Shown here: positions 16,801 to 23,493 of the stretch, piece after piece | How positions within the stretch are numbered: the stretch's first letter is position 1 | Layout: each line of letters opens with the position of its first letter | NCBI GenBank assembly: GCA_001247695.2 | Contig: LGRX02031492.1 | Coordinates: 1-23,493, forward strand | DNA length: 23,493 bases | Reading direction: 5' to 3' | Source of the DNA: Cymbomonas tetramitiformis | Lineage: Eukaryota; Chlorophyta; Pyramimonadophyceae; Pyramimonadales; Pyramimonadaceae | The notes under the pieces: generated by a model | Told to the model about the DNA's origin: nothing | Seen by the model: the letters and a program-made list of their open reading frames with translations, nothing else | Databases searched by the model: none | Translations under genes and position numbers: made by a program

Positions 16801-17940
16801 GTGAAGTTGAAAAGGGCACATAGTGCACTTGAAGCTTCTGTCGAGGAGGAGAAACCCCTTCCACAAGCACCGCTTCCCATATTCGTGGGTGGTTGCTCGG
16901 AGTACTACTCCCAGCTCACGTCCGAGAACAGTCGTCACCCACGCACAACCGCCTGGCGTTACGGCCCGGATGTCGTGCGCACTCTGGCGCAGAACTGCAA
17001 CTTGGGTGAAGTCTCCTACAATATGGTCACGTTCTCAAATCCTTTAGGTCCGGCGAAAAAGTGCGACGGCGGTTTCGCGTCAACCAGAGTCGGTTGCACC
17101 CTCAACGGCACAGTTCCTTTGGTGTACAAAGAGTTCAGTCTAAAGCACTGGCCAAGCGCGTCAACCCGCTTTTCCGAGTTTGCTCGGGAACTATACATGA
17201 CGACCCTCGCCGCGAATTCAGCTCCGCAGTACGTGTCGCCCATACTCCACTTCGGTTTGCGGCAGCTTGGCGAACAAGAACGTCCCGCATGTGCACCGTT
17301 CTTACTTTCCATCGACCACGGCATCTCCCTGGACGCCTTCCTGGCACAACCGCCCGTGGCTGTTACCATGACCTTCAAGAGAGACCTGTGCGCCAGAATC
17401 TTGACAGGCTTTGCTGCGCTGCATAAAGCCGGTATCTCCCACGGGGACGTCCGGGCAACAAACATGGTGCTTTCCCCGACGAGGCCCGACAGCTTGGTCA
17501 TCATCGACTTCGGGCTATCAAGGCGGCAGCATAAGGAAGGGCTGCCTGAAGATCACTACCGAAGGCACCGATGGACCTCCGGAACGCCTGACGATGCACA
17601 TCAGAAGCCTGGATCAGTGTATGCGCCGGAGTACAGTAATGGAGGACCGACACCTGCAACCGACATGTGGGCGATTGCCCCGATCCTCGTGCGCATCTTG
17701 ATTCGAGATTCACGTGACGCCCTTAAGAGAGTTAATGATGATGCCACCAACGCGACTGTGCATGACATCCTGGGGAAGCGGTCAAGCAATACCTGTGTCA
17801 GCCGTGCAATCTGGAACCCAGTTATGGACTGCGTGCACCGCGAGCCCGCGAAACGGCCAACCGCCGCTAGCCTTGCCCGTCTTTTTGTGGCCTCGCGGGC
17901 GGCTACCGATGGCAAGTTAGTCCGGCTGGGAAACCAATAA
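16801..17940 (+). CDS. protein-kinase-like protein
   Basis: This is a single-exon frame of 379 codons from 16801 (a GTG). It is open from 16711, but the first ATG is only about codon 75, so the true start is probably upstream or in a spliced exon. It is predicted to be a cytoplasmic or nuclear kinase-fold protein. Visible motifs are the lysine strand PLVYKEF (K110), a helix C-like FARELYM, the catalytic loop HGDVRATN (H214, D216, N221), where HRD has become HGD, DFGLS (D236), YAPEY near residue 277, and DMWA in the F helix region. No classical glycine loop is seen. The domain reaches almost to the C terminus. It resembles the atypical kinase-like families expanded in fungi and protists. Activity is plausible because K, D, N and D are all present. 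It lies directly after array 1 and upstream of two MYND genes on the same strand. Confidence 0.85.
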   Translation: MKLKRAHSALEASVEEEKPLPQAPLPIFVGGCSEYYSQLTSENSRHPRTTAWRYGPDVVRTLAQNCNLGEVSYNMVTFSNPLGPAKKCDGGFASTRVGCTLNGTVPLVYKEFSLKHWPSASTRFSEFARELYMTTLAANSAPQYVSPILHFGLRQLGEQERPACAPFLLSIDHGISLDAFLAQPPVAVTMTFKRDLCARILTGFAALHKAGISHGDVRATNMVLSPTRPDSLVIIDFGLSRRQHKEGLPEDHYRRHRWTSGTPDDAHQKPGSVYAPEYSNGGPTPATDMWAIAPILVRILIRDSRDALKRVNDDATNATVHDILGKRSSNTCVSRAIWNPVMDCVHREPAKRPTAASLARLFVASRAATDGKLVRLGNQ

Positions 17941-18152
17941 GCGCCTATGCATGCTAACCTAGGAGGTAGGTTCGTCGCCGATGTCCTCGTATAGGGTATT
18001 GGATGATGTTCATATGTTCCCGCCTGATGCCTGCATTGCGGCTGCAAAGCTGCCTTCCTGGCATGCGATAAATCACAGCGATCCAGCCAGTTGAATGGAG
18101 ATGGTTGGTTTTTTTACTTCTGAAAACCTGCGTACCATGCCTTTTGCCGCAG
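17941..18152 (+). other. spacer, possible 5' exon of the first MYND gene
   Basis: A 37-codon ORF at 17981-18094 (ATG to TGA; begins MSSYRVLDD) could be the first exon of the next gene, joined from a GT donor near its end to the acceptor around 18150. I could not make the phase agree, so the link is only suggestive. The stretch ends in TTTTGCCGCAG, a typical acceptor. Confidence 0.3.
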
Positions 18153-19058
18153 GTAACATCCACACCTCGTCACGCGTATTGCAGCCAGGTTGGCTTGGAG
18201 CGGTGGTCTCTATTGAAAATCTGGACGCTTGAGCAACGCCGTCTTGCTGGTGGGTTATGGCCTGAGAGCTCGGCGGACTCCTTTGCGTTGCACGCGCAAA
18301 GCTTGCTGCTGGACGTCTTTGGTGATCAACATCTTCATCACGCTATATTCGTGAAGGCCGGGGAGTGTCCGCTGACCCCCTCCGCCAACTTTTTCGAGTT
18401 TGCAGGGTGGCCGCGGAGCGGCTGGTCTGTGCCCCAATTGGGACATCCCTACGGCCTACGGGGCCTGCTGCGACTTCGTGTATATGCCACGCCCCTCGAC
18501 GGCAGCGGTTGCCATGGTTGGTGGGGGGAGGTTGTGCTTGTTCACGGTCCGTGGGGTCACCCTCGGTTACACTTCACCAACGTCTTCCAATCGTTTTTTG
18601 GGACGCAGCTTCACCGAGAGCTTACAGATGCCCCCTCCATTTCAGAAGACTCCCCTCTCCTTCCTGTCAGCCGTCTCTTGACCTACGCGGAGCTTGGCGT
18701 TCAAGTGGATGCAGTGAACGCCAAGTGTGCGGCGTTCTCAGCTTGGCGTGCCACCGCACTTCGGATTGGCCGATGCTCATTGTGCAAGACCAGGCTGCCT
18801 CGTGGAACCAGGAGGCGGTGCCCATGCCGGCAAGTACACTATTGCGACATAGTCTGTCAGCGTGCGCATTGGAGAGCGCCGTTTGGGCATAGGATGGAGT
18901 GCACGGCCCGCAAACCGCCGGCATCTTGGAGGTGGACCATTGAGGGTCACCTAGCTTTTATGACAAACTGGAATTGTGATAGTGTTAATAACGAGGCAAC
19001 AGCTCATTGGCAACAGCTAATAACACTCTTGAATAGTGAGGGAGAACACGATACGTGA
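18153..19058 (+). CDS. MYND zinc-finger protein 1
   Basis: The frame is open from 18105, but 18105-18152 looks like intron (T-run, then TTTTGCCGCAG), so I start the exon at 18153 and end at TGA 19056-19058. The N-terminal about 200 residues match no family I know and include several tryptophan-glycine rich turns. A MYND finger lies at 18774-18902: CSLC, then CPC (CxC instead of the usual CxxC), YCDIVC, HW and HRMEC. MYND fingers bind short proline-rich peptides and often occur in chromatin or scaffold proteins. About 50 residues follow the finger. The gene lies 212 bases after the kinase gene and 218 bases before the second MYND gene, all on one strand. Confidence 0.75.
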   Translation, partial: VTSTPRHAYCSQVGLERWSLLKIWTLEQRRLAGGLWPESSADSFALHAQSLLLDVFGDQHLHHAIFVKAGECPLTPSANFFEFAGWPRSGWSVPQLGHPYGLRGLLRLRVYATPLDGSGCHGWWGEVVLVHGPWGHPRLHFTNVFQSFFGTQLHRELTDAPSISEDSPLLPVSRLLTYAELGVQVDAVNAKCAAFSAWRATALRIGRCSLCKTRLPRGTRRRCPCRQVHYCDIVCQRAHWRAPFGHRMECTARKPPASWRWTIEGHLAFMTNWNCDSVNNEATAHWQQLITLLNSEGEHDT

Positions 19059-19276
19059 TACAATTTCTATACACTTTTTATGTATAAAGCCAAAATGAGC
19101 TTCTTTGGGAATTGTTGTATTTTTTGTACTCGCGAAATACGGTGCAGTGATTTGATCGTGATTGTCCGTTAATTGCTCCAATTATTAAAGGTACATTATG
19201 GAGGCACCTAAAACTTCCAGATGAGTAATACTTTTGGCATTAAAGTGTATTGAAAACCGATTGTGCGGTGTTTTAG
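19059..19276 (+). other. spacer between MYND genes
   Basis: The stretch is AT-rich and carries TATAAAG- and ATTAAAG-like motifs, possibly 3' processing of the first MYND gene. It ends in GGTGTTTTAG at 19267-19276, a probable splice acceptor for the next gene. Two short frames start at ATG 19095 and 19198, and either could hold a first exon. Neither can be proven. Confidence 0.4.
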
Positions 19277-20554
19277 GTTGCAGGCACGTTAACCGGTCTG
19301 GGTCACGAACCGCTGCGATCCGCGTGTGCGAATGCGTACGACACGCTCGACTCTTGGGTGGACATGACTGAATTTTTGCGGTACCGATGTCGGGCGTTCT
19401 GCTATGTCCGCCGCATGCGTCAAAATGTGGAGGGAGCCGAATCGTACTCCTTTGAGTTCACGTTTCACGGGCATTGCCTGTACGGCCCGGAGGCATCCTG
19501 GGGCTCGTTGTTGGAGGGTGCACGTCCCCAAGGGAATGCAGAGATGTTTCTCCTGGATGTGCCGGAAACTGCACGAAGGCAATGGGAGCCCCAAAGCGAT
19601 GCATGTGCGATGTTCGGTCCGCTAAAGTGCCCGGAACTGCGCTATGATCCACGACCGTTTTCTTCGCGTGCCCTTTTCTTGGCGCTGGTGGTTACCGCCG
19701 TGCGAACCATGTTCCACCGTGTCGTCCAATGGCGGGTGGAGTCGCTCCAATCAGGCAATGTTGTCGTGGAAGGTCAGTTGCGTCGCGGATGGTGGAGGAA
19801 AAGCTGGGTGACCACTGGCCGGCCGGGCGAGACGTGGATGGCGTTTGTGTATGTGCAAGACAAGTATGCTGCGACAGGGGATCCTGCGCGTGGAGATATC
19901 ATGGTGGAGGCATGGTGTCCTGAGAATCCCATCGAACCTCTCATAAAATGCACTGGATACAATGTATCACAGTTCGCGCCGGAGTGCATATTTCGGCAGA
20001 TGCGTACCACTCAAAAAATTCCCAAATACGGCAGACCTGACTATGCCAATCGTGTGGTATGCTTACGTGCAGCGGAAGGTATCTACGCTTCATCTTTTGA
20101 AAACCGCGGGCAAAGCGAATCCACCAGTTTTCCGCGCCAGTACTCACACGGCCACGAGTGTTGGAGAACAATAATCTACATCCATGCGCACTTTGCGGAA
20201 TACTGTCAACCGATTCCCCCGAGATCCCTGCCGAAGAGACAAGAGCCTTGTTCCGTATGTCGCCGTGTCCTGATTGGGAAAGGCGTCCGTCAATGCGGAG
20301 GGTGCCTGTCGCGTGTGTACTGTTCACCTGAGTGTCAGCGCGGAGACTGGCAGCGGACACACCGACACGAATGCAAGGCCATCGCTGTGTTGGAATGGAG
20401 GAATATGGCGGGGCTATGGGAATATGGCGGTTATGTGTTCAAGACTTGGAGCGTACGCTGCGCTGCCCGTATGATCACGCGGGGGTATATTGGGCCGTTT
20501 TTTGCATCAGATACCCGAGCTGCACGACCTCGTGTCAGCAGTGGGACAATGTGA
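19277..20554 (+). CDS. MYND zinc-finger protein 2
   Basis: The frame is open from directly after the acceptor-like TTTTAG at 19271-19276 to TGA at 20552-20554. The residues before the first in-frame ATG (19364) look coding (for example LTGLGHEPLRSACANAYDTL), so I place the exon start at 19277. About 320 residues of unknown fold precede a textbook MYND finger at 20249-20374: CSVC, QCGGC, YCSPEC, DWQRTHRHEC. About 60 residues follow. The N-terminal part has the same general layout as MYND protein 1 (a tryptophan-rich domain then finger), but I cannot align them convincingly by eye. An AATAAA signal lies 150 bases downstream. It is probably a paralogue of the neighbouring MYND genes. Confidence 0.85.
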   Translation, partial: VAGTLTGLGHEPLRSACANAYDTLDSWVDMTEFLRYRCRAFCYVRRMRQNVEGAESYSFEFTFHGHCLYGPEASWGSLLEGARPQGNAEMFLLDVPETARRQWEPQSDACAMFGPLKCPELRYDPRPFSSRALFLALVVTAVRTMFHRVVQWRVESLQSGNVVVEGQLRRGWWRKSWVTTGRPGETWMAFVYVQDKYAATGDPARGDIMVEAWCPENPIEPLIKCTGYNVSQFAPECIFRQMRTTQKIPKYGRPDYANRVVCLRAAEGIYASSFENRGQSESTSFPRQYSHGHECWRTIIYIHAHFAEYCQPIPPRSLPKRQEPCSVCRRVLIGKGVRQCGGCLSRVYCSPECQRGDWQRTHRHECKAIAVLEWRNMAGLWEYGGYVFKTWSVRCAARMITRGYIGPFFASDTRAARPRVSSGTM

Positions 20555-20773
20555 ACTGTGAACCCCGATAGTGGCTGAGATAGTGGTGGTCTGCGGTGAA
20601 CTCATCTAAGCGGTGTACCAATGCCCAAAATAAGCAGTCTGCATGGATAGTAGCGAGTGCGCTAGGGAAGGGCGTGGCGCAGCCCCCTAGATGTAAGCAA
20701 CTTTTGAAATAAATTTTAGAACGTCTTGTTGAATGAGCGTATGTCATCTCTCAGGTGGTGCTATGCGCGTACA
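20555..20773 (+). other. 3' flank of MYND gene 2 with AATAAA signal
   Basis: AATAAA at 20708-20713 is a polyadenylation-type signal for the second MYND gene. No ORF of note is present. The 132-bp array starts at the right edge in the middle of a unit, at GGGCACACCGAATATG. Confidence 0.6.
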
Positions 20774-21297
20774 GGGCACACCGAATATGTATGGTGCGGT
20801 GTGAGGACAGCTCCTCTGACACGCGACCATAATAAGGGGGTGTGGCCGGTAGGATGTATGAGGCTGTTTCGGGTCGGTGCGGTGGACCGTGGGCGCATGT
20901 GGGTTGGGCACACGGAATGTATATGGTGCGGTGCGAGGACAACTATTCTGACACGCGACCATAATAAGGGGGTGTGGCCGGTCGGTAGGATGTATGTGGC
21001 TGTTTCGGTTCGGTGCGGTGGACCGTGGACGCATGTGGGTTGGGCACACCGAATATGTATGGTGCGGTGTGAGGACAGCTCCTCTGACACGCGACCATAA
21101 TAAGGGGGTGTGGCCGGTAGGATGTATGTGGCTGTTTCGGGTCGGTGCGGTGGACCGTGGGCGCATGTGGGTTGGGCACACGGAATGTATATGGTGCGGT
21201 GGGAGGACAGCTCCTCGGACACGCGACCATAATAAGGGGGTGTGGCCGGTAGGATGCATGTGGCTGTTTTGGGTCGGTGCGGTGGACCGTGGGGAAA
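20774..21297. repeat. 132-bp satellite array 2, about four units
   Basis: This is the same family and orientation as array 1. Homologous positions are 20846, 20978, 21114 and 21246; the 136-base step comes from a duplicated CGGT in one unit (near 20980). The array breaks off in GGACCGTGGGG at 21297 and 52 bases of unrelated sequence follow. Both strands again have long open frames, including 171 codons on the minus strand. Confidence 0.95.
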
Positions 21298-21349
21298 TTC
21301 GTCGACCGGCCGGTAAGGTTACAACACGAATGGTTGTTTTTCTTTTCCC

Positions 21350-21546
21350 CGACGATGAGCCGGTGGGTCGGGAGCGGCGTGCGCGTGGCCTGATTCAAGG
21401 CTCGCTGCGCGCCCCCTGTACCCGTGGCTACTCGTGTGCAAGGCATCTTCTTTGTGGATTACAGCCGGTGGGTTAGGAGAGGCGTGCGCGTGTCCTTGTT
21501 ATTCAAGGCTCGAGGCGCGGCCCCGGACCCGTGGCTCGGTTGAAAC
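21350..21546 (+). repeat. structured ~200-bp element, copy 2
   Basis: This is nearly identical to 15195-15403 and in the same orientation. The spacer between its two half units is 10 bases shorter and partly different in sequence. It interrupts the 132-bp family: the array stops before it, and the unit resumes directly after it at CGGTGTGAGGACAGC, with about 40 bases of a unit missing. Confidence 0.7.
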
Positions 21547-21715
21547 GGTGTGAGGACAGCTCCTCTGACACGCGACCATAATAAGGGGGTGTGGCCGGTG
21601 TGATGTATGTGGTTGTTTCTGGTTGGTGCGGTTGACCGTGGGCGCATGTGGGTAGGGCACACGGAATATCTATGGTGCGGTGTGAGGACAGCTCCTCTGA
21701 CACGCGACCGTTTGG
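21545..21715. repeat. 132-bp family remnant downstream of element copy 2
   Basis: A little over one unit resumes in the core and runs to ACACGCGACC near 21709. The unique sequence then starts with GTTTGGGGTGTTACCAG, the acceptor of the third MYND exon. The repeat is therefore probably at the 3' end of an intron. Confidence 0.9.
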
Positions 21716-21726
21716 GGTGTTACCAG

Positions 21727-22020
21727 GAGATTGGGTTGTCCACATTGTCATTGGGCACAACAGACTTCAATTCACCAGTGAAGCTCCCCAACGGCTGGAC
21801 CGCGTGCTTGACAACAGCCGCTGTTCGCAAGGCAAACAAGGATCGGTTTGGGAAGTGCTCGGTGTCAGCACACCAGTGTCTTTGTATGAATTGTGGTAAA
21901 CAAGGGGGGAAGCGGTGTGGTGGCTGTCACCAAGCCGTGTATTGTTCCCATGATTGTGCGAAAAAGCATTGGAAGTCGTGCCATCGACGGGAATGTAGTA
22001 GAGCAAAGCTGCAGAAGTAG
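21727..22020 (+). CDS. MYND zinc-finger protein 3, last exon
   Basis: I place the exon start after GTTACCAG at 21719-21726; the frame runs to TAG at 22018-22020. About 50 residues precede a canonical MYND finger at 21883-21996: CMNC, RCGGC, YCSHDC, HW and HRREC. Only seven residues follow the finger. The same frame is open further upstream, but only because the 132-bp repeat lacks stops. Earlier exons should lie upstream of 21297 or have been lost, so the gene may be a fragment of a MYND paralogue. AATAAA at 22065-22070 is a likely polyadenylation signal. Confidence 0.7.
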   Translation, partial: EIGLSTLSLGTTDFNSPVKLPNGWTACLTTAAVRKANKDRFGKCSVSAHQCLCMNCGKQGGKRCGGCHQAVYCSHDCAKKHWKSCHRRECSRAKLQK

Positions 22021-22164
22021 GCAAAATGGTACCTTGCGAACCGTAATTGATCAAGACCAACATGAATAAAAGATGAATATGTACATGTAAATGATATGTT
22101 TTTATAATGAATACGAGTATTGTGCATAATGAATAAGAGCATTGCAACCTATGCCCATGTTCGG
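22021..22164 (+). other. 3' flank of MYND gene 3
   Basis: AT-rich sequence with AATAAA at 22065-22070. No ORF of note. It leads into the isolated repeat core. Confidence 0.5.
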
Positions 22165-22199
22165 TGCGGTGTGAGGACAGCTCCTCTAATACGCGACCT
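22165..22199. repeat. isolated core of the 132-bp family
   Basis: GGTGCGGTGTGAGGACAGCT, then CCTCTAATACGCGACC: only the hairpin core is present, with GACACG changed to AATACG. It is followed within a few bases by TTACAG, an acceptor-like site before the next coding frame. This is the only solitary copy in the window, and it defines the best conserved part of the unit. Confidence 0.8.
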
Positions 22200-23025
22200 T
22201 ACAGTGCAGGGGGGTTGTGTGGGCCAGGGGGGGCAGGCGTACGGGGGCAGGCCATGGCTAAGAACGTACCCGGGAGCGGACGCCCGTTCCGTGCACACCC
22301 AAGAGCATACGGAGAACGTAGAAGTCCTATTGGATTACCACATCAGTGCGGGATGTTCGGCAGATGACGAGCAGTTGGAAGCCATCAGAGAGTTCCGAGG
22401 AGGAGCGGCGCTCGCCGTCTACACGGCCCAGTTGAAAGACTTAGAGCTCATCGTGGCATGGATAAGTTGGATCAGCGAGAAGCTGCGTAGGTTGTTCCAG
22501 TTACTTGCGGAATACGGCAGCGAGGAAGAGACGCTTCGGGAGGCGCAGAGCGCATTACCTGCTGGCGAGCACCTCCCTAGGGGGAGTCACCGGCAATTAA
22601 ATGAAACGGGCTCGAGTATTACGGAGCTCCGGAATAAGCTGCACAGTAACATTACGGTCAACGGCAGAAGTTGGAAGCTTGCACGCGAAGCTTTCGGCGA
22701 GCCCCCCCTGACCCCGGAGTTCATTAAGATGGGGGTGGAGGACCTCCAGGATTTCTGTGTTCGGCTTCGTACCTGGAGGGATTTGGCCGTTAGCACACAG
22801 GAACTTGTTCGTCAGGAATATGAGCTGACGCTCAATCCGAGTTCGAAACGTCTACTACCGTTCTTCGTGGTGGGTGGACTGTTTTCGAGTGCGGTGGCCA
22901 AGTATAAAACCCCACCGTTGATATCCCCGCACGGCCGGGCGCAGGTCTATTGCCTATGGGAGGATGGTGATGCGCATGGCGGCGAACCGCAGCGAGTGTT
23001 TCGTAGAGTGTCCCTACGAATTTAG
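22200..23025 (+). CDS. helical protein of unknown function
   Basis: The frame is open from 22120 to TAG 23023-23025, but the part before about 22206 is repeat core, so the real exon probably starts after TTACAG (22201-22206). The product of about 270 residues is mostly charged and helical in appearance. It contains LEAIREFRGG, then LRRLFQLLAEYGSEEETLREA, then VEDLQDFCVRLRTWRDL. There is one hydrophobic stretch LLPFFVVGGLFSSAVA near the C terminus that could be membrane associated. There is no zinc finger and no family I can name. A minus-strand frame at 22832-23149 is a shadow. The first exon was not found. Confidence 0.5.
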
Positions 23026-23074
23026 GAATCGTAGGTAGGGCCATGTTTGCCTTGTATCTACCTTGTGTCTGGAT

Positions 23075-23170
23075 GGCCAAAAACCACGACCAGACATGGC
23101 CATGTTTAGTCAGTTTTTCAGCGGCGCAACACAACCCAAGTAAGGCCATGTTTGGTCGTGGTTTTTGGCC
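23075..23170. repeat. 27-bp inverted repeat with 42-bp loop
   Basis: The arm at 23075-23101 (GGCCAAAAACC ... CATGGCC) is complementary to 23144-23170 at 26 of 27 positions. A second inverted pair follows: 23186-23202 with 23256-23272, at 16 of 17 positions. The region could extrude as nested hairpins or be the ends of small transposon-like repeats. Confidence 0.8.
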
Positions 23171-23268
23171 TTACTTACCCCTTACTTACCTTGTACCTAC
23201 CCAATGTCTAACGCACCATACGTACGCCCGTGAATGCATGAATCACTTAGAAAATGGGTAGATACAAG

Positions 23269-23493
23269 GTAAGTATGGCCATGTCTATACATAAACAAGG
23301 GTAAGTAGGGCCCTATCTATCATGTATCTATACTCAAGTACTGGGTAAGTATGGCCATGTCTATACATAAACAAGGGTAAGTAGGGCCCTACCTATCATG
23401 TATCTGTACTCAAGTACAGGGTAAGTATGGCCATGTCTATACATAAACAAGGGTAAGTAGGGCCCTACCTATCATGTATCTATACTCAAGTAC
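23269..23493. repeat. 76-bp tandem array running off the window
   Basis: GTAAGTATGGCCATGTCTAT recurs at 23269, 23345 and 23421, exactly 76 bases apart, with only a few substitutions. Each unit contains the palindrome GTAGGGCCCTAC (one unit has a T). The last unit is cut by the window edge, so copy number is unknown. The unit start resembles the right arm of the second inverted pair upstream. Confidence 0.9.

Noticed and set aside
20744..21476. Minus- and plus-strand frames across array 2 as genes
   Set aside because: These show the same repeat artefact as array 1.

Overview
The window is nuclear DNA of a eukaryote, most likely an alga or another protist. Open frames can be linked through GT-AG introns of about 80 to 550 bases. 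Polyadenylation-type AATAAA signals follow two genes, at 20708 and 22065. Genes are sparse, and much of the window is nested mobile DNA and satellite-like repeats. I cannot name the species. The mix of intron sizes, MYND-finger genes and a DIRS-order retrotransposon would fit a brown or red alga, but also other protists or fungi.

Layout: 1-2086 has no gene I can recognise and ends in a (GCT)11 tract. A tyrosine-recombinase retrotransposon of the PAT-like DIRS type occupies 2087-8388. It has split direct repeats (A1 at 2087, B1-A2 at 7605-7818, B2 at 8326), a Gag with a zinc knuckle, an RT-RNase H-methyltransferase-like ORF and a tyrosine recombinase. The recombinase gene is split by a 952-bp nonautonomous hAT-type DNA transposon (6142-7093) with perfect 15-bp inverted ends and a perfect 8-bp target duplication. 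A spliced gene of unknown function (9028-11247) has five mutually phase-consistent introns. A minus-strand gene encoding an acidic, proline-rich protein lies at 12000-13190. A tandem array of about 93 bp with palindromic junctions (13330-13815) precedes a spliced, probably decayed transposon-type gene (13856-15180).

The right third (15180-23025) is a distinctive block on the plus strand: a protein-kinase-like gene (16801-17940) and three MYND zinc-finger genes (18153-19058, 19277-20554, 21727-22020). They are bracketed and interspersed by a 132-bp repeat family, with arrays at 15404-16660 and 20774-21297, a remnant at 21545-21715 and an isolated core at 22165-22199. A structured element of about 200 bp occurs once in each array region, in the same orientation. 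The 132-bp unit equals 44 codons, has a hairpin core, and leaves long frames open on both strands. Kinase and MYND proteins suggest signalling or chromatin/protein-interaction roles, but nothing in the sequence proves that they act together. The right edge holds inverted repeats and a 76-bp tandem array that runs off the window.
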